This document shows, piece by piece, positions 7,505-15,325 of a DNA stretch of 64,000 nt. How positions within the stretch are numbered: position 1 is the stretch's first letter; each line of letters starts with the position of its first letter. The notes below the pieces were generated by a model. It was given only the letters and a program-made list of their open reading frames with translations, searched no databases and had not been told where the DNA came from. A program made the translations under genes and the position numbers. Source of the stretch: Maricaulis virginensis (lineage in GTDB: Bacteria; Pseudomonadota; Alphaproteobacteria; Caulobacterales; Maricaulaceae); contig NZ_BSFE01000007.1 in assembly GCF_027922185.1 (NCBI RefSeq), positions 97,654 through 161,653 of the forward strand. Reading direction: 5' to 3'.

Positions 7505-8281
7505 GTGAGCGAACAGGTTCTGGTCGATACCGCGGAGCGTATCCGCACGATTTCCTTCAACCGCCCCGACAAGAAGAACGCGCTGACGCGGGCCATGTAT
7601 TCCGCTGCCGCCGAAGCCATCGAGGATGGCGACCGGGATCCCGCCGTGCGGGTCATCATCCTGACCGGCGAAGGCGGCATCTTCACCGCTGGCAATGACA
7701 TCGTCGACTTCATGGAACAGCCGCCGGCGATGGACGGAAACGAGGTGTCCCCGGTGCAGCATTTCATGCAAGCGCTGCTCAATGCGAAAAAGCCGGTGAT
7801 CGCGGCCGTCGACGGGCTCGCCATCGGTATCGGCGTCACCCTCCTGATGCATTGCGACCTCGTCTATTGCTCGGACCGGTCCAGCTTCAAGACGCCCTTC
7901 GTCGATCTGGCCCTGGCGCCGGAATACGGCTCCAGCCAGACCATGCCTCGCGCTTTCGGCCATGTCGTGGCCGCTGAACTCCTGCTGCTGGGCGCGACCT
8001 GGAGTGCCGAACGGGCCGCCCAGACCGGCCTCGTCGGCGCCGTCACGACGCCGGACGCGCTGATGGAAACCGTGCGCAACGCCGCCCGCATTCTCGCCGC
8101 CAAGGCACCGGACGCGCTGGCCAAGGCCAAGGCCCTGATGCGGCGCGCGCCGGGGCCGCTGACCGACCGGATCGCGCTGGAGGGCCGGCAGTTCGCCGCA
8201 CAATTGCGCTCGCCGGAATTTGCCGAGGCCGCCGCCGCCTTCATGGAACGCCGTGCCCCGGATTTCGACAAGCTGGGCTGA
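7505..8281 (+). CDS. Enoyl-CoA hydratase/isomerase (crotonase) family protein
   Basis: A 258-residue crotonase-fold protein, expected to act on acyl-CoA thioesters in the cytosol. The oxyanion-hole segments are visible as FTAGNDIVDF and DGLAIGIGVTLLMHCDLVY. The second catalytic Glu pair of classical hydratases is not clear (the region reads VDLALAPEYGSSQTMPRA), which fits an isomerase-like member better than an EchA hydratase. The GTG start at 7505 follows GGGAGGC at good spacing. It may be controlled through the palindrome at 7412-7423. Confidence 0.9.
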   Translation: MSEQVLVDTAERIRTISFNRPDKKNALTRAMYSAAAEAIEDGDRDPAVRVIILTGEGGIFTAGNDIVDFMEQPPAMDGNEVSPVQHFMQALLNAKKPVIAAVDGLAIGIGVTLLMHCDLVYCSDRSSFKTPFVDLALAPEYGSSQTMPRAFGHVVAAELLLLGATWSAERAAQTGLVGAVTTPDALMETVRNAARILAAKAPDALAKAKALMRRAPGPLTDRIALEGRQFAAQLRSPEFAEAAAAFMERRAPDFDKLG

Positions 8282-8321
8282 GGCACCCCGGACTCGCACA
8301 AGGCGCCTGGCGCGGCTTTTT

Positions 8322-8379
8322 GAGCGGTCGCATTTTCGAACCGCAAAACCGGTGCCCACTTTTGCTGAAAGTGCTCTAG
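8322..8379 (+). repeat. Dispersed-repeat-like 58-base sequence with complementary ends
   Basis: The segment starts GAGCGGTCGCATTTTCG and ends GAAAGTGCTCTAG, so its ends can pair imperfectly. It contains AAAACCGGTGCCCACTTTTG. It resembles a short repeat commonly seen between genes in Alphaproteobacteria (recalled, not searched). No second copy was noticed in this window. It lies 40 bases after the crotonase stop. Confidence 0.4.
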
Positions 8380-8406
8380 ATTTCCACCGGAATCACGGGG
8401 AACGTC

Positions 8407-9789
8407 ATGGCCAAGCGTATTCTTCTCGGTACAGCAGCCATTGTGGTTGCGGGCGGGCTTCTCGCCCTCAACCTGTCGCCGCTCGGGCGCAGCTATCTGC
8501 CGTCGGGGACCGGGCTCGTCGCCAAGCAGACCTGCTCGCTGACCTTCGTATCCGGCCTCGACACCGATCTGGCCAAGTCGATCTATATCGACCCGCTGCT
8601 CGGCGGGGCCGGCAGCCTGATCCACTACGATATCGACACCGAGGCCCGCGAGGTCCGCTCCGGCGTGTTCGGCCTGTTCTGGCGCCAGCATGCCGTCTAT
8701 CGCGAGGGTCTGGGCTGTACGCTGGTCCATGGCCGCGGCGATTTCGATCCGGACCTGGAAGTCCCGCTCGCTGCCCCCTTCGAACCGCTCGAACTCGACA
8801 CGGAGCATCGCGACACGCACTTCAACGTGACCGCACTGCAAGCCTCGGTCGACGGTGCCTTCGGCGATCCGGACACCGATCCGCGCAACACGCTGGGCGT
8901 CGCCGTCCTGCACCAGGGCCGTCTGGTCGCGGAACGCTATGCGCCCGGCGCCAGCCGCGAGACACGCTTTCACGGCTGGTCGATGACCAAGAGCACGATG
9001 GCCACGCTGGCCGGCGTGCTGCAGCAGGACGGGCTGATCGATATCGAGGCTGAGGGCGAGGTTCCCGCGCTCGCCGCCGTCGACGACAGCCTGACCGACA
9101 TCACCATCGAGGACCTGCTGCGCATGGCCGGCGGGCTGGCCATTGCCGAGTGCAATGACGGCTGGGACCCCAACTCGCGGATGCTGATGACCCGGTCCGA
9201 CATGCCGCACTTCGCCGCCACGCGCGAGCGGCTCTACGGGCCGGGCGAGCACTGGCAGTATATGAGCGGCAATACGATCCTCGCGACGCACGCCATGCAG
9301 CAGCAACTCGGCGACACCCTGCCCGAGCAGGTCACCGAGCTGCGCGCCCGCCTGTTCGAACCATTGGGCATCCGCTCCGCCATACTGGAGCCGGATGAGA
9401 GCGGGACGTTTCAGGGCTCGTCCTACATGTATGCCACGGCGCATGACTGGGCCCGGCTGGCGCAGCTGTATGCCGAAGACGGGATCGTCGACGGGCAACG
9501 CCTCCTGCCCGAGGACTGGGTCGATCTGGTCCGCCTGCCGACGGAAGGCTCGGACGGCGCCTACGGCATGGGGTTCTGGCTGCCGGAAGATCATGAAAAC
9601 CTGCCGGACGGCACCTTCATGATGCGCGGCTTCCAGTCCCAGCTGGCCTATATCATGCCGCAACAGGATCTGGTCATTGTCCGCTTCGGCGCGACCAACC
9701 GGGTCTCCTCCGGCGCCGGCGAACTCGCGGCCGGTGTCGCCGCCGCCCTGCGCGACCGCCCTGCCCCGCACATCGGCACTCCAGGCTGA
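8407..9789 (+). CDS. Serine hydrolase, beta-lactamase class C / penicillin-binding-like
   Basis: The 460-residue product begins with an N-terminal hydrophobic helix (about residues 5-24, no clear cleavage site), so it is probably periplasmic and membrane-anchored. The nucleophile motif SxxK is at residues 192-195 (SMTK in HGWSMTKS), and a YMSGN segment near residue 285 stands where the catalytic Tyr is expected. This is the EstB/class C beta-lactamase-related family; members are mostly esterases or peptidases, and antibiotic hydrolysis should not be assumed. Residues 25-150 are a family-specific N-terminal extension. The gene appears monocistronic. Confidence 0.88.
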   Translation: MAKRILLGTAAIVVAGGLLALNLSPLGRSYLPSGTGLVAKQTCSLTFVSGLDTDLAKSIYIDPLLGGAGSLIHYDIDTEAREVRSGVFGLFWRQHAVYREGLGCTLVHGRGDFDPDLEVPLAAPFEPLELDTEHRDTHFNVTALQASVDGAFGDPDTDPRNTLGVAVLHQGRLVAERYAPGASRETRFHGWSMTKSTMATLAGVLQQDGLIDIEAEGEVPALAAVDDSLTDITIEDLLRMAGGLAIAECNDGWDPNSRMLMTRSDMPHFAATRERLYGPGEHWQYMSGNTILATHAMQQQLGDTLPEQVTELRARLFEPLGIRSAILEPDESGTFQGSSYMYATAHDWARLAQLYAEDGIVDGQRLLPEDWVDLVRLPTEGSDGAYGMGFWLPEDHENLPDGTFMMRGFQSQLAYIMPQQDLVIVRFGATNRVSSGAGELAAGVAAALRDRPAPHIGTPG

Positions 9790-9881
9790 CACATCCGATG
9801 ACCGCCTTTGCGAACCCGGCGCCCCGGCGCCGGGAAGGATCGGGCTTGCCTTGAATCGCGTCACGCTTTATTCGTAACAGT

Positions 9882-10229
9882 ATGGTTACGGATAAAGTCC
9901 AGACAGATCATCCCGGCTTTCACGCCATCGCCGACCCGACGCGACGGGCGATTCTCGACCTGCTCCGCCAGGGCGAGATGCAGGCCGGGGCCATTGCCGA
10001 AAACTTCCCCGTCAGCCGGCCGGCCATTGCCCGCCATGTCGGTGTGCTCAAACGCGCCGGCCTGGTGCGCGAGCGCCGGGAGTCACGCGCCCGGATCTAT
10101 GCGCTCGACCCGGCGGGCCTGGCGGCGATCGACCGCTGGATCGCGCCCTACCGGCTCTACTGGTCCGCGCGCCTGACGGGACTCAAACAGATCGCGGAAT
10201 CGCTACCGGACGAGGAGACCGGCTCATGA
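9882..10229 (+). CDS. ArsR family HTH regulator
   Basis: A 115-residue winged-helix repressor-type protein with the ArsR signature IADPTRRAILDLL at the start and recognition helix VSRPAIARHVGVLKRAGLV. No metal-binding cysteines are present, so it is not a metal sensor. Its last codons overlap the ATG of the AHSA1 protein (ATGA). This ArsR plus SRPBCC pairing is very common, and the regulator is thought to control its partner. Confidence 0.9.
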   Translation: MVTDKVQTDHPGFHAIADPTRRAILDLLRQGEMQAGAIAENFPVSRPAIARHVGVLKRAGLVRERRESRARIYALDPAGLAAIDRWIAPYRLYWSARLTGLKQIAESLPDEETGS

Positions 10230-11101
10230 CTGCACTCGATGTCAGCTACACCCACACCATCGCCGCACCGCCCGATCGCGTCTTCCGGGCGCTGACCGAC
10301 CCGGCCGACCTGACGGTCTGGTTTGCCGAGGGCGTGGCGATCGATGCGCGCCCCGGCGGCGGCTTCAGCTTCTGGGGACGTCACACCTACGGCACCCCGG
10401 CTCATCCGGGTATCCAGACACGCCTGCACACTTTCGAGCCGGATCGGGAGATTGCCTTCGACTGGCCGCTGGAAGGCCAGGCCGGCCGCGTCACGCTGAG
10501 CCTGGCACCGAAGGATGACGGCACGGCAGTCACGGCACGGCACGTGCTGGCCGACAGCCCCGCCATCGGACGGGCCCGGGAGCTGGTCGACGATCTCTGG
10601 CGCATGCATCTGGGCGCCCTGGGCACGCATCTGTCCGGCCAGCCCGTCACGCTTCCCGACTTCGCCGACCCGCATCCGCAGGTCAGACTCTCCATCCATG
10701 TCGATGCCCCGCGCGCGGCGGTCTGGCGTACGCTGACAGACCCGGCCCTGCTCGACCAGTGGCTGACCAAGGCGGCGGTGATCGATCTTGCGGCCGGCAC
10801 GCTCGATTTCGGATGGCGCTACGAGGAAAACGGCCGGGAGGTCGTCGTGCCGCCGATGCAATTGCTCGAGATCGCCGAACCGGAGCGCCTGGTGATGGAG
10901 TGGCGGGACTGGCGCGGCGATCCGGACGTTCCCCATCAGCGCGTGACCTGGCTGCTCAGCGAGGACGGAGACGGAACACGGGTCGATCTGGTCCATGACG
11001 GTTTCACGCGCACCGCCGACATCTCCGACTATCCCTGGGGCTGGCGCTGGTTCCTGCAGCAAATCCGCACCGTCGGCGAGGCGGCTGCGGCCAACGGCTA
11101 G
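10226..11101 (+). CDS. Tandem SRPBCC (AHSA1-like) domain protein
   Basis: The 291-residue protein holds two copies of the AHSA1/START-like fold. The first (about residues 1-145) begins YTHTIAAPPDRVFRALTDP, and the second (about 150-288) begins SIHVDAPRAAVWRTLTDP, each ending with an amphipathic C-terminal helix (the second reads GWRWFLQQI). Single-domain members bind hydrophobic ligands; function here is unknown. Translation is coupled to the upstream ArsR gene. The tandem form may be a fusion of two paralogous genes. Confidence 0.85.
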   Translation: MTALDVSYTHTIAAPPDRVFRALTDPADLTVWFAEGVAIDARPGGGFSFWGRHTYGTPAHPGIQTRLHTFEPDREIAFDWPLEGQAGRVTLSLAPKDDGTAVTARHVLADSPAIGRARELVDDLWRMHLGALGTHLSGQPVTLPDFADPHPQVRLSIHVDAPRAAVWRTLTDPALLDQWLTKAAVIDLAAGTLDFGWRYEENGREVVVPPMQLLEIAEPERLVMEWRDWRGDPDVPHQRVTWLLSEDGDGTRVDLVHDGFTRTADISDYPWGWRWFLQQIRTVGEAAAANG

Positions 11102-11532
11102 GCCGCAACCAGCGGCGGCGATTCGGCGAGCGTGGCGCTGCGCAGGCACTGGGCGACAAGCTCGCTCGCCTGCGCCGCGCTGGCATGTCCTTCACGCAAA
11201 GCCCGCAGTGCGGAGGTATCATAGATCGCCGCATCGCCCCGGGCGACGGACCAGCGCGCATACTGACGGCGGGCTATCGGCAGGAATTCCTCGCTGCGCA
11301 GGTCCGATATCCGCGGATCGGCCGCGATCGCCAGGAAGAAGCTGCGCAGGGCCTCGCGATCGCCTTCCAGCACGTCCAGAAACCAGCCGTCGAGCCAGAC
11401 CAGCCCGCCGGTCATCTCCCGCTCCACGCTCGCCTTCATATGCGCCGCCAGCATCAGTCCCAGATCGCCATTGAGCGCACCCTCGCCGAGATGGACCCGG
11501 GCGCGGGCAACAAGAACCATTCTGTGCAGCAT
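11098..11532 (-). CDS. BLUF-like protein lacking the photoactive residues
   Basis: A 144-residue protein whose residues 1-100 follow the BLUF (blue-light FAD sensor) pattern: MTGGLVWLDGWFLDVLEG, then ALRSFFLAIAADPR and YARWSVAR. The conserved Gln of the F-x-Q-x-LEG segment is Asp53, and the conserved N-terminal Tyr is replaced (LVARARV). Without Tyr and Gln, BLUF photochemistry is not possible, so any function would be structural or regulatory. Residues 101-144 form a short helical tail. It converges on the AHSA1 gene with a 4-base overlap and diverges from ubiD. Confidence 0.65.
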   Translation of the reverse strand: MLHRMVLVARARVHLGEGALNGDLGLMLAAHMKASVEREMTGGLVWLDGWFLDVLEGDREALRSFFLAIAADPRISDLRSEEFLPIARRQYARWSVARGDAAIYDTSALRALREGHASAAQASELVAQCLRSATLAESPPLVAA

Positions 11533-11734
11533 GCGGACACCCTTCCATCCAGCGGGCCGCGGGCTCTAGCAGCCGCGTCTGAAGCAAGACTCAAGACGTG
11601 TCGCAAAATTCGAGTCGAACTTGACTCAAATGCCCTCGAGCACGGTTCGCCTGCAGGTGCGACGTAGCAGACGCTGGACTTTCGCCCGTGAAGTTGCAGT
11701 TTCGGTCATTCGATATCACCGGAGCGAGACCCGC

Positions 11735-13237
11735 ATGGCCTACAAATCCCTGCGCGACTTCATCGACCAGCTGGAAGCCGGGGGCGACCTCGTGCGCATC
11801 ACCACGCCCGTCTCGACGGATCGCGAAATGACGGAGATCCACCGCCGCACCCTGCATGCCGGCGGCCCGGCCCTGCTGTTCGAGAATGTGGTCAATGAAA
11901 AAGGCGAGAAGAGCGAGATGCCCTGCCTCGTCAATCTGTTCGGCACGGTGAAACGCGTCGCTCAGGCGGTCACGCTGGGTGGCGAAGCCCGCACGACCGG
12001 TGCGGAGCTGCGCGAGGTCGGCGAATTGCTCGCCTTCCTGCGTCAGCCGGAACCGCCGCGCGGCGTCAAGGATGCGCTCGACATGCTGCCCCTGGCAAAG
12101 ACCGTCATGTCGATGCGGCCCAAGACCGTGAAAAAGGCCCCCTGCCAGGACGTGGTGCTGACCGGGGACCAGATCGATCTCGACCGCCTGCCGATCCAGA
12201 CCTGCTGGCCCGGCGAGCCCGCGCCGCTGATCACCTGGCCGCTGGTCGTCACCAAGGGCCCGTCCGACGACAAGCAGGACGATTTCAATCTCGGCATCTA
12301 CCGCATGCAGAAGCTGGGCAAGACGCGCACGCTGATGCGCTGGCTGAAGCATCGCGGCGGCGCCCAGCACTATCAGCGCTGGAAGAAGGAGCGCCCGGAA
12401 CCCCTGCCCGCCGCCGTGGTGCTCGGTGCCGACCCGGGCACCATTCTCGCCGCCGTCACGCCCGTGCCCGACACGCTGTCGGAATACCAGTTCGCCGGCA
12501 TATTGCGCGGCCGGAAGGCCGAACTGGTCGACTGCAAGACCGTGCCGCTGAAAGTGCCGGCCGAAGCAGAGATCGTTCTGGAGGGTCACGTCCTCCTGGA
12601 CGAATACGGTCCGGAAGGCCCCTATGGCGACCACACCGGCTACTACAACTCCGTCGAGCAATTCCCGGTGTTCGAGATCTCAGCCATCACCATGCGCAAG
12701 GATCCCATCTATCTGACCACCTATACCGGCCGGCCGCCGGACGAACCCGCCGTGCTGGGCGAGGCGCTGAACGAGGTCTTCATCCCGCTGATCCAGCAGC
12801 AATTCCCCGAAATCGCCGATTTCTGGCTGCCGCCGGAAGGTTGCTCCTACCGCATCGCCGTGATCTCGATGAAGAAGGCCTATGCCGGCCATGCCAAGCG
12901 CGTGATGATGGGCGCCTGGTCCTATCTGCGCCAGTTCATGTACACCAAGTGGATCATCGTCGTGGACGACGATATCGATGCGCGTGACTGGAAGGATGTG
13001 ATGTGGGCGGTCTCCACCCGCATGGACCCTGCCCGCGATATCGTCACCGTCGAGAACACCCCGATCGACTATCTCGACTTCGCCTCGCCCGTCTCCGGCC
13101 TCGGCTCGAAAATCGGCCTGGACGCAACCAACAAGATGGACGGCGAGACCAATCGCGAATGGGGCGAAAAGCTCGACATGGACGACGCCACGAAGGCAAA
13201 GGTCGACGCGATCTGGGCCGAGCTGGGGATCGATTGA
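11735..13237 (+). CDS. ubiD: 4-hydroxy-3-polyprenylbenzoate decarboxylase
   Basis: The 500-residue product matches UbiD, the prenylated-FMN-dependent decarboxylase of ubiquinone synthesis. Family landmarks are visible: FNLGIYRMQ near residue 188, GPEGPYGDHTGYY with the catalytic acidic residues near 292-300, and the C-terminal LDATNKMDGE. ATG 11735 (MAYKSLRDF) is preceded by GGAGCGAG and gives the usual length; an in-frame upstream ATG would add an unrelated Arg-rich leader. UbiX, needed for prFMN, is not in the window. Repeats follow the stop. Confidence 0.95.
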   Translation: MAYKSLRDFIDQLEAGGDLVRITTPVSTDREMTEIHRRTLHAGGPALLFENVVNEKGEKSEMPCLVNLFGTVKRVAQAVTLGGEARTTGAELREVGELLAFLRQPEPPRGVKDALDMLPLAKTVMSMRPKTVKKAPCQDVVLTGDQIDLDRLPIQTCWPGEPAPLITWPLVVTKGPSDDKQDDFNLGIYRMQKLGKTRTLMRWLKHRGGAQHYQRWKKERPEPLPAAVVLGADPGTILAAVTPVPDTLSEYQFAGILRGRKAELVDCKTVPLKVPAEAEIVLEGHVLLDEYGPEGPYGDHTGYYNSVEQFPVFEISAITMRKDPIYLTTYTGRPPDEPAVLGEALNEVFIPLIQQQFPEIADFWLPPEGCSYRIAVISMKKAYAGHAKRVMMGAWSYLRQFMYTKWIIVVDDDIDARDWKDVMWAVSTRMDPARDIVTVENTPIDYLDFASPVSGLGSKIGLDATNKMDGETNREWGEKLDMDDATKAKVDAIWAELGID

Positions 13238-13248
13238 TCCAAGCCTTT

Positions 13249-13422
13249 CCTCCCCATTTCATGGGGAGGTGGATCGCCGCAAGGCGGCGAGCCGGAGGGG
13301 CGCCGCGTCAGCGGCGGTGTGTTTGAGACAAGCTCCACCGCCTCCCGGCGCTCCGCGCCGGCCCCTTCGACCCCTCCTTCGCCAAGGCTATGGAGGGCCC
13401 ACTTCCCCACAAGGTGGGGAAG
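13249..13422. repeat. Composite palindromic intergenic element
   Basis: Bounded on the left by the hairpin CCTCCCCATTTCATGGGGAGG and on the right by CTTCCCCACAAGGTGGGGAAG, with internal hairpins GCCGCAAGGCGGC, CGCCGCGTCAGCGGCG and GGCGCTCCGCGCC between them. GGAGGGG and CCCCTCC words pair across its middle. It has the same plan as the element at 40208-40360 but a different sequence. It lies between convergent ubiD and the LOG-family gene and may act as a two-way terminator. Confidence 0.7.
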
Positions 13423-13437
13423 AAGAGCACAGAGCCG

Positions 13438-13519
13438 CTTTCCCCGGATTTATTCCGGGGCCCAGCGGCGTTTCAGGCGCAGGCTCAGCCGGGCCCCGGC
13501 GCGCGGGCCGGGGAAAACA
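13438..13519 (+). repeat. Dispersed repeat (copy 1)
   Basis: An 82-base unit with hairpin CCCCGGATTTATTCCGGGG, then CCCAGCGGCGTTTCAG, then a second hairpin built on CCCCGGC/GCCGGGG. The reverse complement of 63833-63918 is nearly identical over most of its length, differing mainly in a five-base spacer and in the first loop. With the preceding element it fills the 13238-13552 gap, so no gene is proposed there. Confidence 0.8.
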
Positions 13520-13552
13520 GAGGGAGGAGACAGGAAAAGAAAGCGGCCCGAC

Positions 13553-14134
13553 TCAGGTCTGGCCGGTCTTGATCCGGACGTCGGCGGGAGGGGCGTGGTA
13601 GGTTTCGAACGCGGCCAGCAGCGTGTCGATGCGGTCGGCAATCATCAGCGAGCGGCGGTGATTTTCCGCCAGGAAACGCTCGTGCGTCATCCGGTCCAGG
13701 AAGCTGATGAGGTCGTCGTAATAGCCCGCGGCATTGAGCAGGCCGACCGGATGGGTGTGGTGGCCCAGCTGGGCCCAGGTCCACACCTCGAACAATTCCT
13801 CCATCGTGCCGATACCGCCCGGCAGGGCGATGAAGGCCTGGGACATCTGCACCATCATCGCCTTGCGCGCATGCATGGACTGGACGACATGCAGTTCGGT
13901 CAGGTCGAGATGGGCGATTTCCTTGAGGGCGAGGAATTCCGGAATGATGCCGATCACCCGGCCGCCGGCCTCCAGCGCGGCATCGGCCAGCTCGCCCATC
14001 AGACCGACCCGTCCCCCGCCATAGACGACATCGATGCCGCGTTCGGCGAGCGTCCGGCCAACCCCGCGTGCGGTGTCGACGAAGGCCGGATCCTCGCCAG
14101 GATTGGAGCCGCAATAGACACAGATCGATTTCAT
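13553..14134 (-). CDS. LOG family protein (TIGR00730 type, cytokinin riboside 5'-monophosphate phosphoribohydrolase-like)
   Basis: The 193-residue Rossmann-like protein carries both family signatures: YGGGRVGLMG (residues 38-47) and PGGIGTMEE (105-113), with the conserved MHARK before the latter. LOG enzymes cleave nucleoside 5'-monophosphates, releasing the base; the bacterial substrate may be AMP or a cytokinin nucleotide, and this cannot be told here. ATG 14134 (MKSICVYCG) follows TTGGAG. The frame stays open for over 1.5 kb upstream on this strand, but that part lies antisense to real genes and has no start-site support. Confidence 0.9.
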   Translation of the reverse strand: MKSICVYCGSNPGEDPAFVDTARGVGRTLAERGIDVVYGGGRVGLMGELADAALEAGGRVIGIIPEFLALKEIAHLDLTELHVVQSMHARKAMMVQMSQAFIALPGGIGTMEELFEVWTWAQLGHHTHPVGLLNAAGYYDDLISFLDRMTHERFLAENHRRSLMIADRIDTLLAAFETYHAPPADVRIKTGQT

Positions 14135-14203
14135 CGGAACTCCAATCGACTTGGCATGCAGATCAGCTGTCGTATCCTGCGGGAAACGTGACGGGGGACA
14201 AGC

Positions 14204-15325
14204 ATGAAACGGATGTTCGCTCTGATAGTCGTGCTGCTGGCTGCAGGCAAGCTTGCCGCGCCACCACCGGCCGCCGCCCGCACGATCGATCCGGTCGTCC
14301 TGCCCTCGCAGATGTGCCGCGGTTATTTCTTCCTGCCGGTGACGCTGGACGTGCGCGACGGCGAGACGGCGCAAGACCGGACGCTCTGGTTTCTCTACGA
14401 TACGGGTGCGTCGGCCAGCTATGTCGATCCGGACAGTATAGAGCGCGTCTCCGGGCAGCGGCTGGACAGCGGCGTGCGGGCGAATTTCGGACGCGTCACC
14501 ACCGGGCCCGTCGCCCTGACCGGCCTGCGGGCGGGAGTCCGCGAGCTGGATCACCTCTCGATTGCCCTGGGGCGCGAGATCGACGGCATACTCGAATATG
14601 ACGCCTTTGAGGACGTACTGCTGACGCTCGATTACGGCCTGGGCGAGATGCGGGTGGAGAGCGGCGCCCTGCCCCGCCCGGACGGCGTGACCGTGTTCGA
14701 TGCGAACGGTCCTGACACCCGCCCCTGGATCCGCGTCAGCTTTCCCGATCGCACGCGACGCCTGCTGATCGACAGCGGCGCAGCGCTGAGCCCGATCGTC
14801 CTGCGCAATCTGGAGCGCTACGACACGGTCGCGCCGCCGCGCGCGACGGGCGCCGCCGTCCGCTTTGCGGAAATCGAGCGCCGCTCCGCCGCGCGCCTCG
14901 CGGGAAATGCGCAGATCGGCGATAATGTGCTGATCCAGCCGGTGATCGAGTCCACGCCCGAAACGGAAATTCTGGGCGGACAGGCCATGCGGCACTTCGT
15001 GTGGACCTTCGACCAGCGCCATGAACGCGTCCGCATGGTGCGTCACGACCCGGACACGCCCATCACCTTCGAACCGCTGATCACACACGGTCTGGTCCTG
15101 GTGCCGCAGGGCGACGGCATGCGCGTGGCCACCGTGATCGCCAACTCCCCCGCCTTCGATGCCGGTGTGCTGACAGGCGACGTCATCACCCATTTCAACG
15201 GCCGCACGATGCGCGACCGTGATTGTTCGATCGACGGCACACCGCCCGAAATTCTCGATCTCAGCCTGTTGCGCAATGGCGAAGCGATGGACGTGCGCCT
15301 GACGCTCTACCCGCTGGTCGACTGA
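14204..15325 (+). CDS. Secreted two-lobed retropepsin-like aspartic protease with C-terminal PDZ
   Basis: The 373-residue protein has a signal peptide (about residues 1-25, PAAA-R) and two aspartic-protease active-site motifs, DTGAS at 66-70 and DSGAA at 190-194. Each is followed by the hydrophobic-Gly segment of a retropepsin lobe. A PDZ domain covers about residues 285-372 (SPAFDAGVLTGDVITHFNGR). Two lobes in one chain suggest a self-contained pepsin-like active site in the periplasm, with PDZ for substrate or partner binding. The 3' end overlaps the convergent threonine aldolase gene by 19 bases. Substrate unknown. Confidence 0.8.
   Translation: MKRMFALIVVLLAAGKLAAPPPAAARTIDPVVLPSQMCRGYFFLPVTLDVRDGETAQDRTLWFLYDTGASASYVDPDSIERVSGQRLDSGVRANFGRVTTGPVALTGLRAGVRELDHLSIALGREIDGILEYDAFEDVLLTLDYGLGEMRVESGALPRPDGVTVFDANGPDTRPWIRVSFPDRTRRLLIDSGAALSPIVLRNLERYDTVAPPRATGAAVRFAEIERRSAARLAGNAQIGDNVLIQPVIESTPETEILGGQAMRHFVWTFDQRHERVRMVRHDPDTPITFEPLITHGLVLVPQGDGMRVATVIANSPAFDAGVLTGDVITHFNGRTMRDRDCSIDGTPPEILDLSLLRNGEAMDVRLTLYPLVD

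Noticed and set aside
13319..14191. Plus-strand 290-residue frame starting in the repeats
   Set aside because: Its first part translates palindromic repeats and the rest is antisense to the LOG-family gene.
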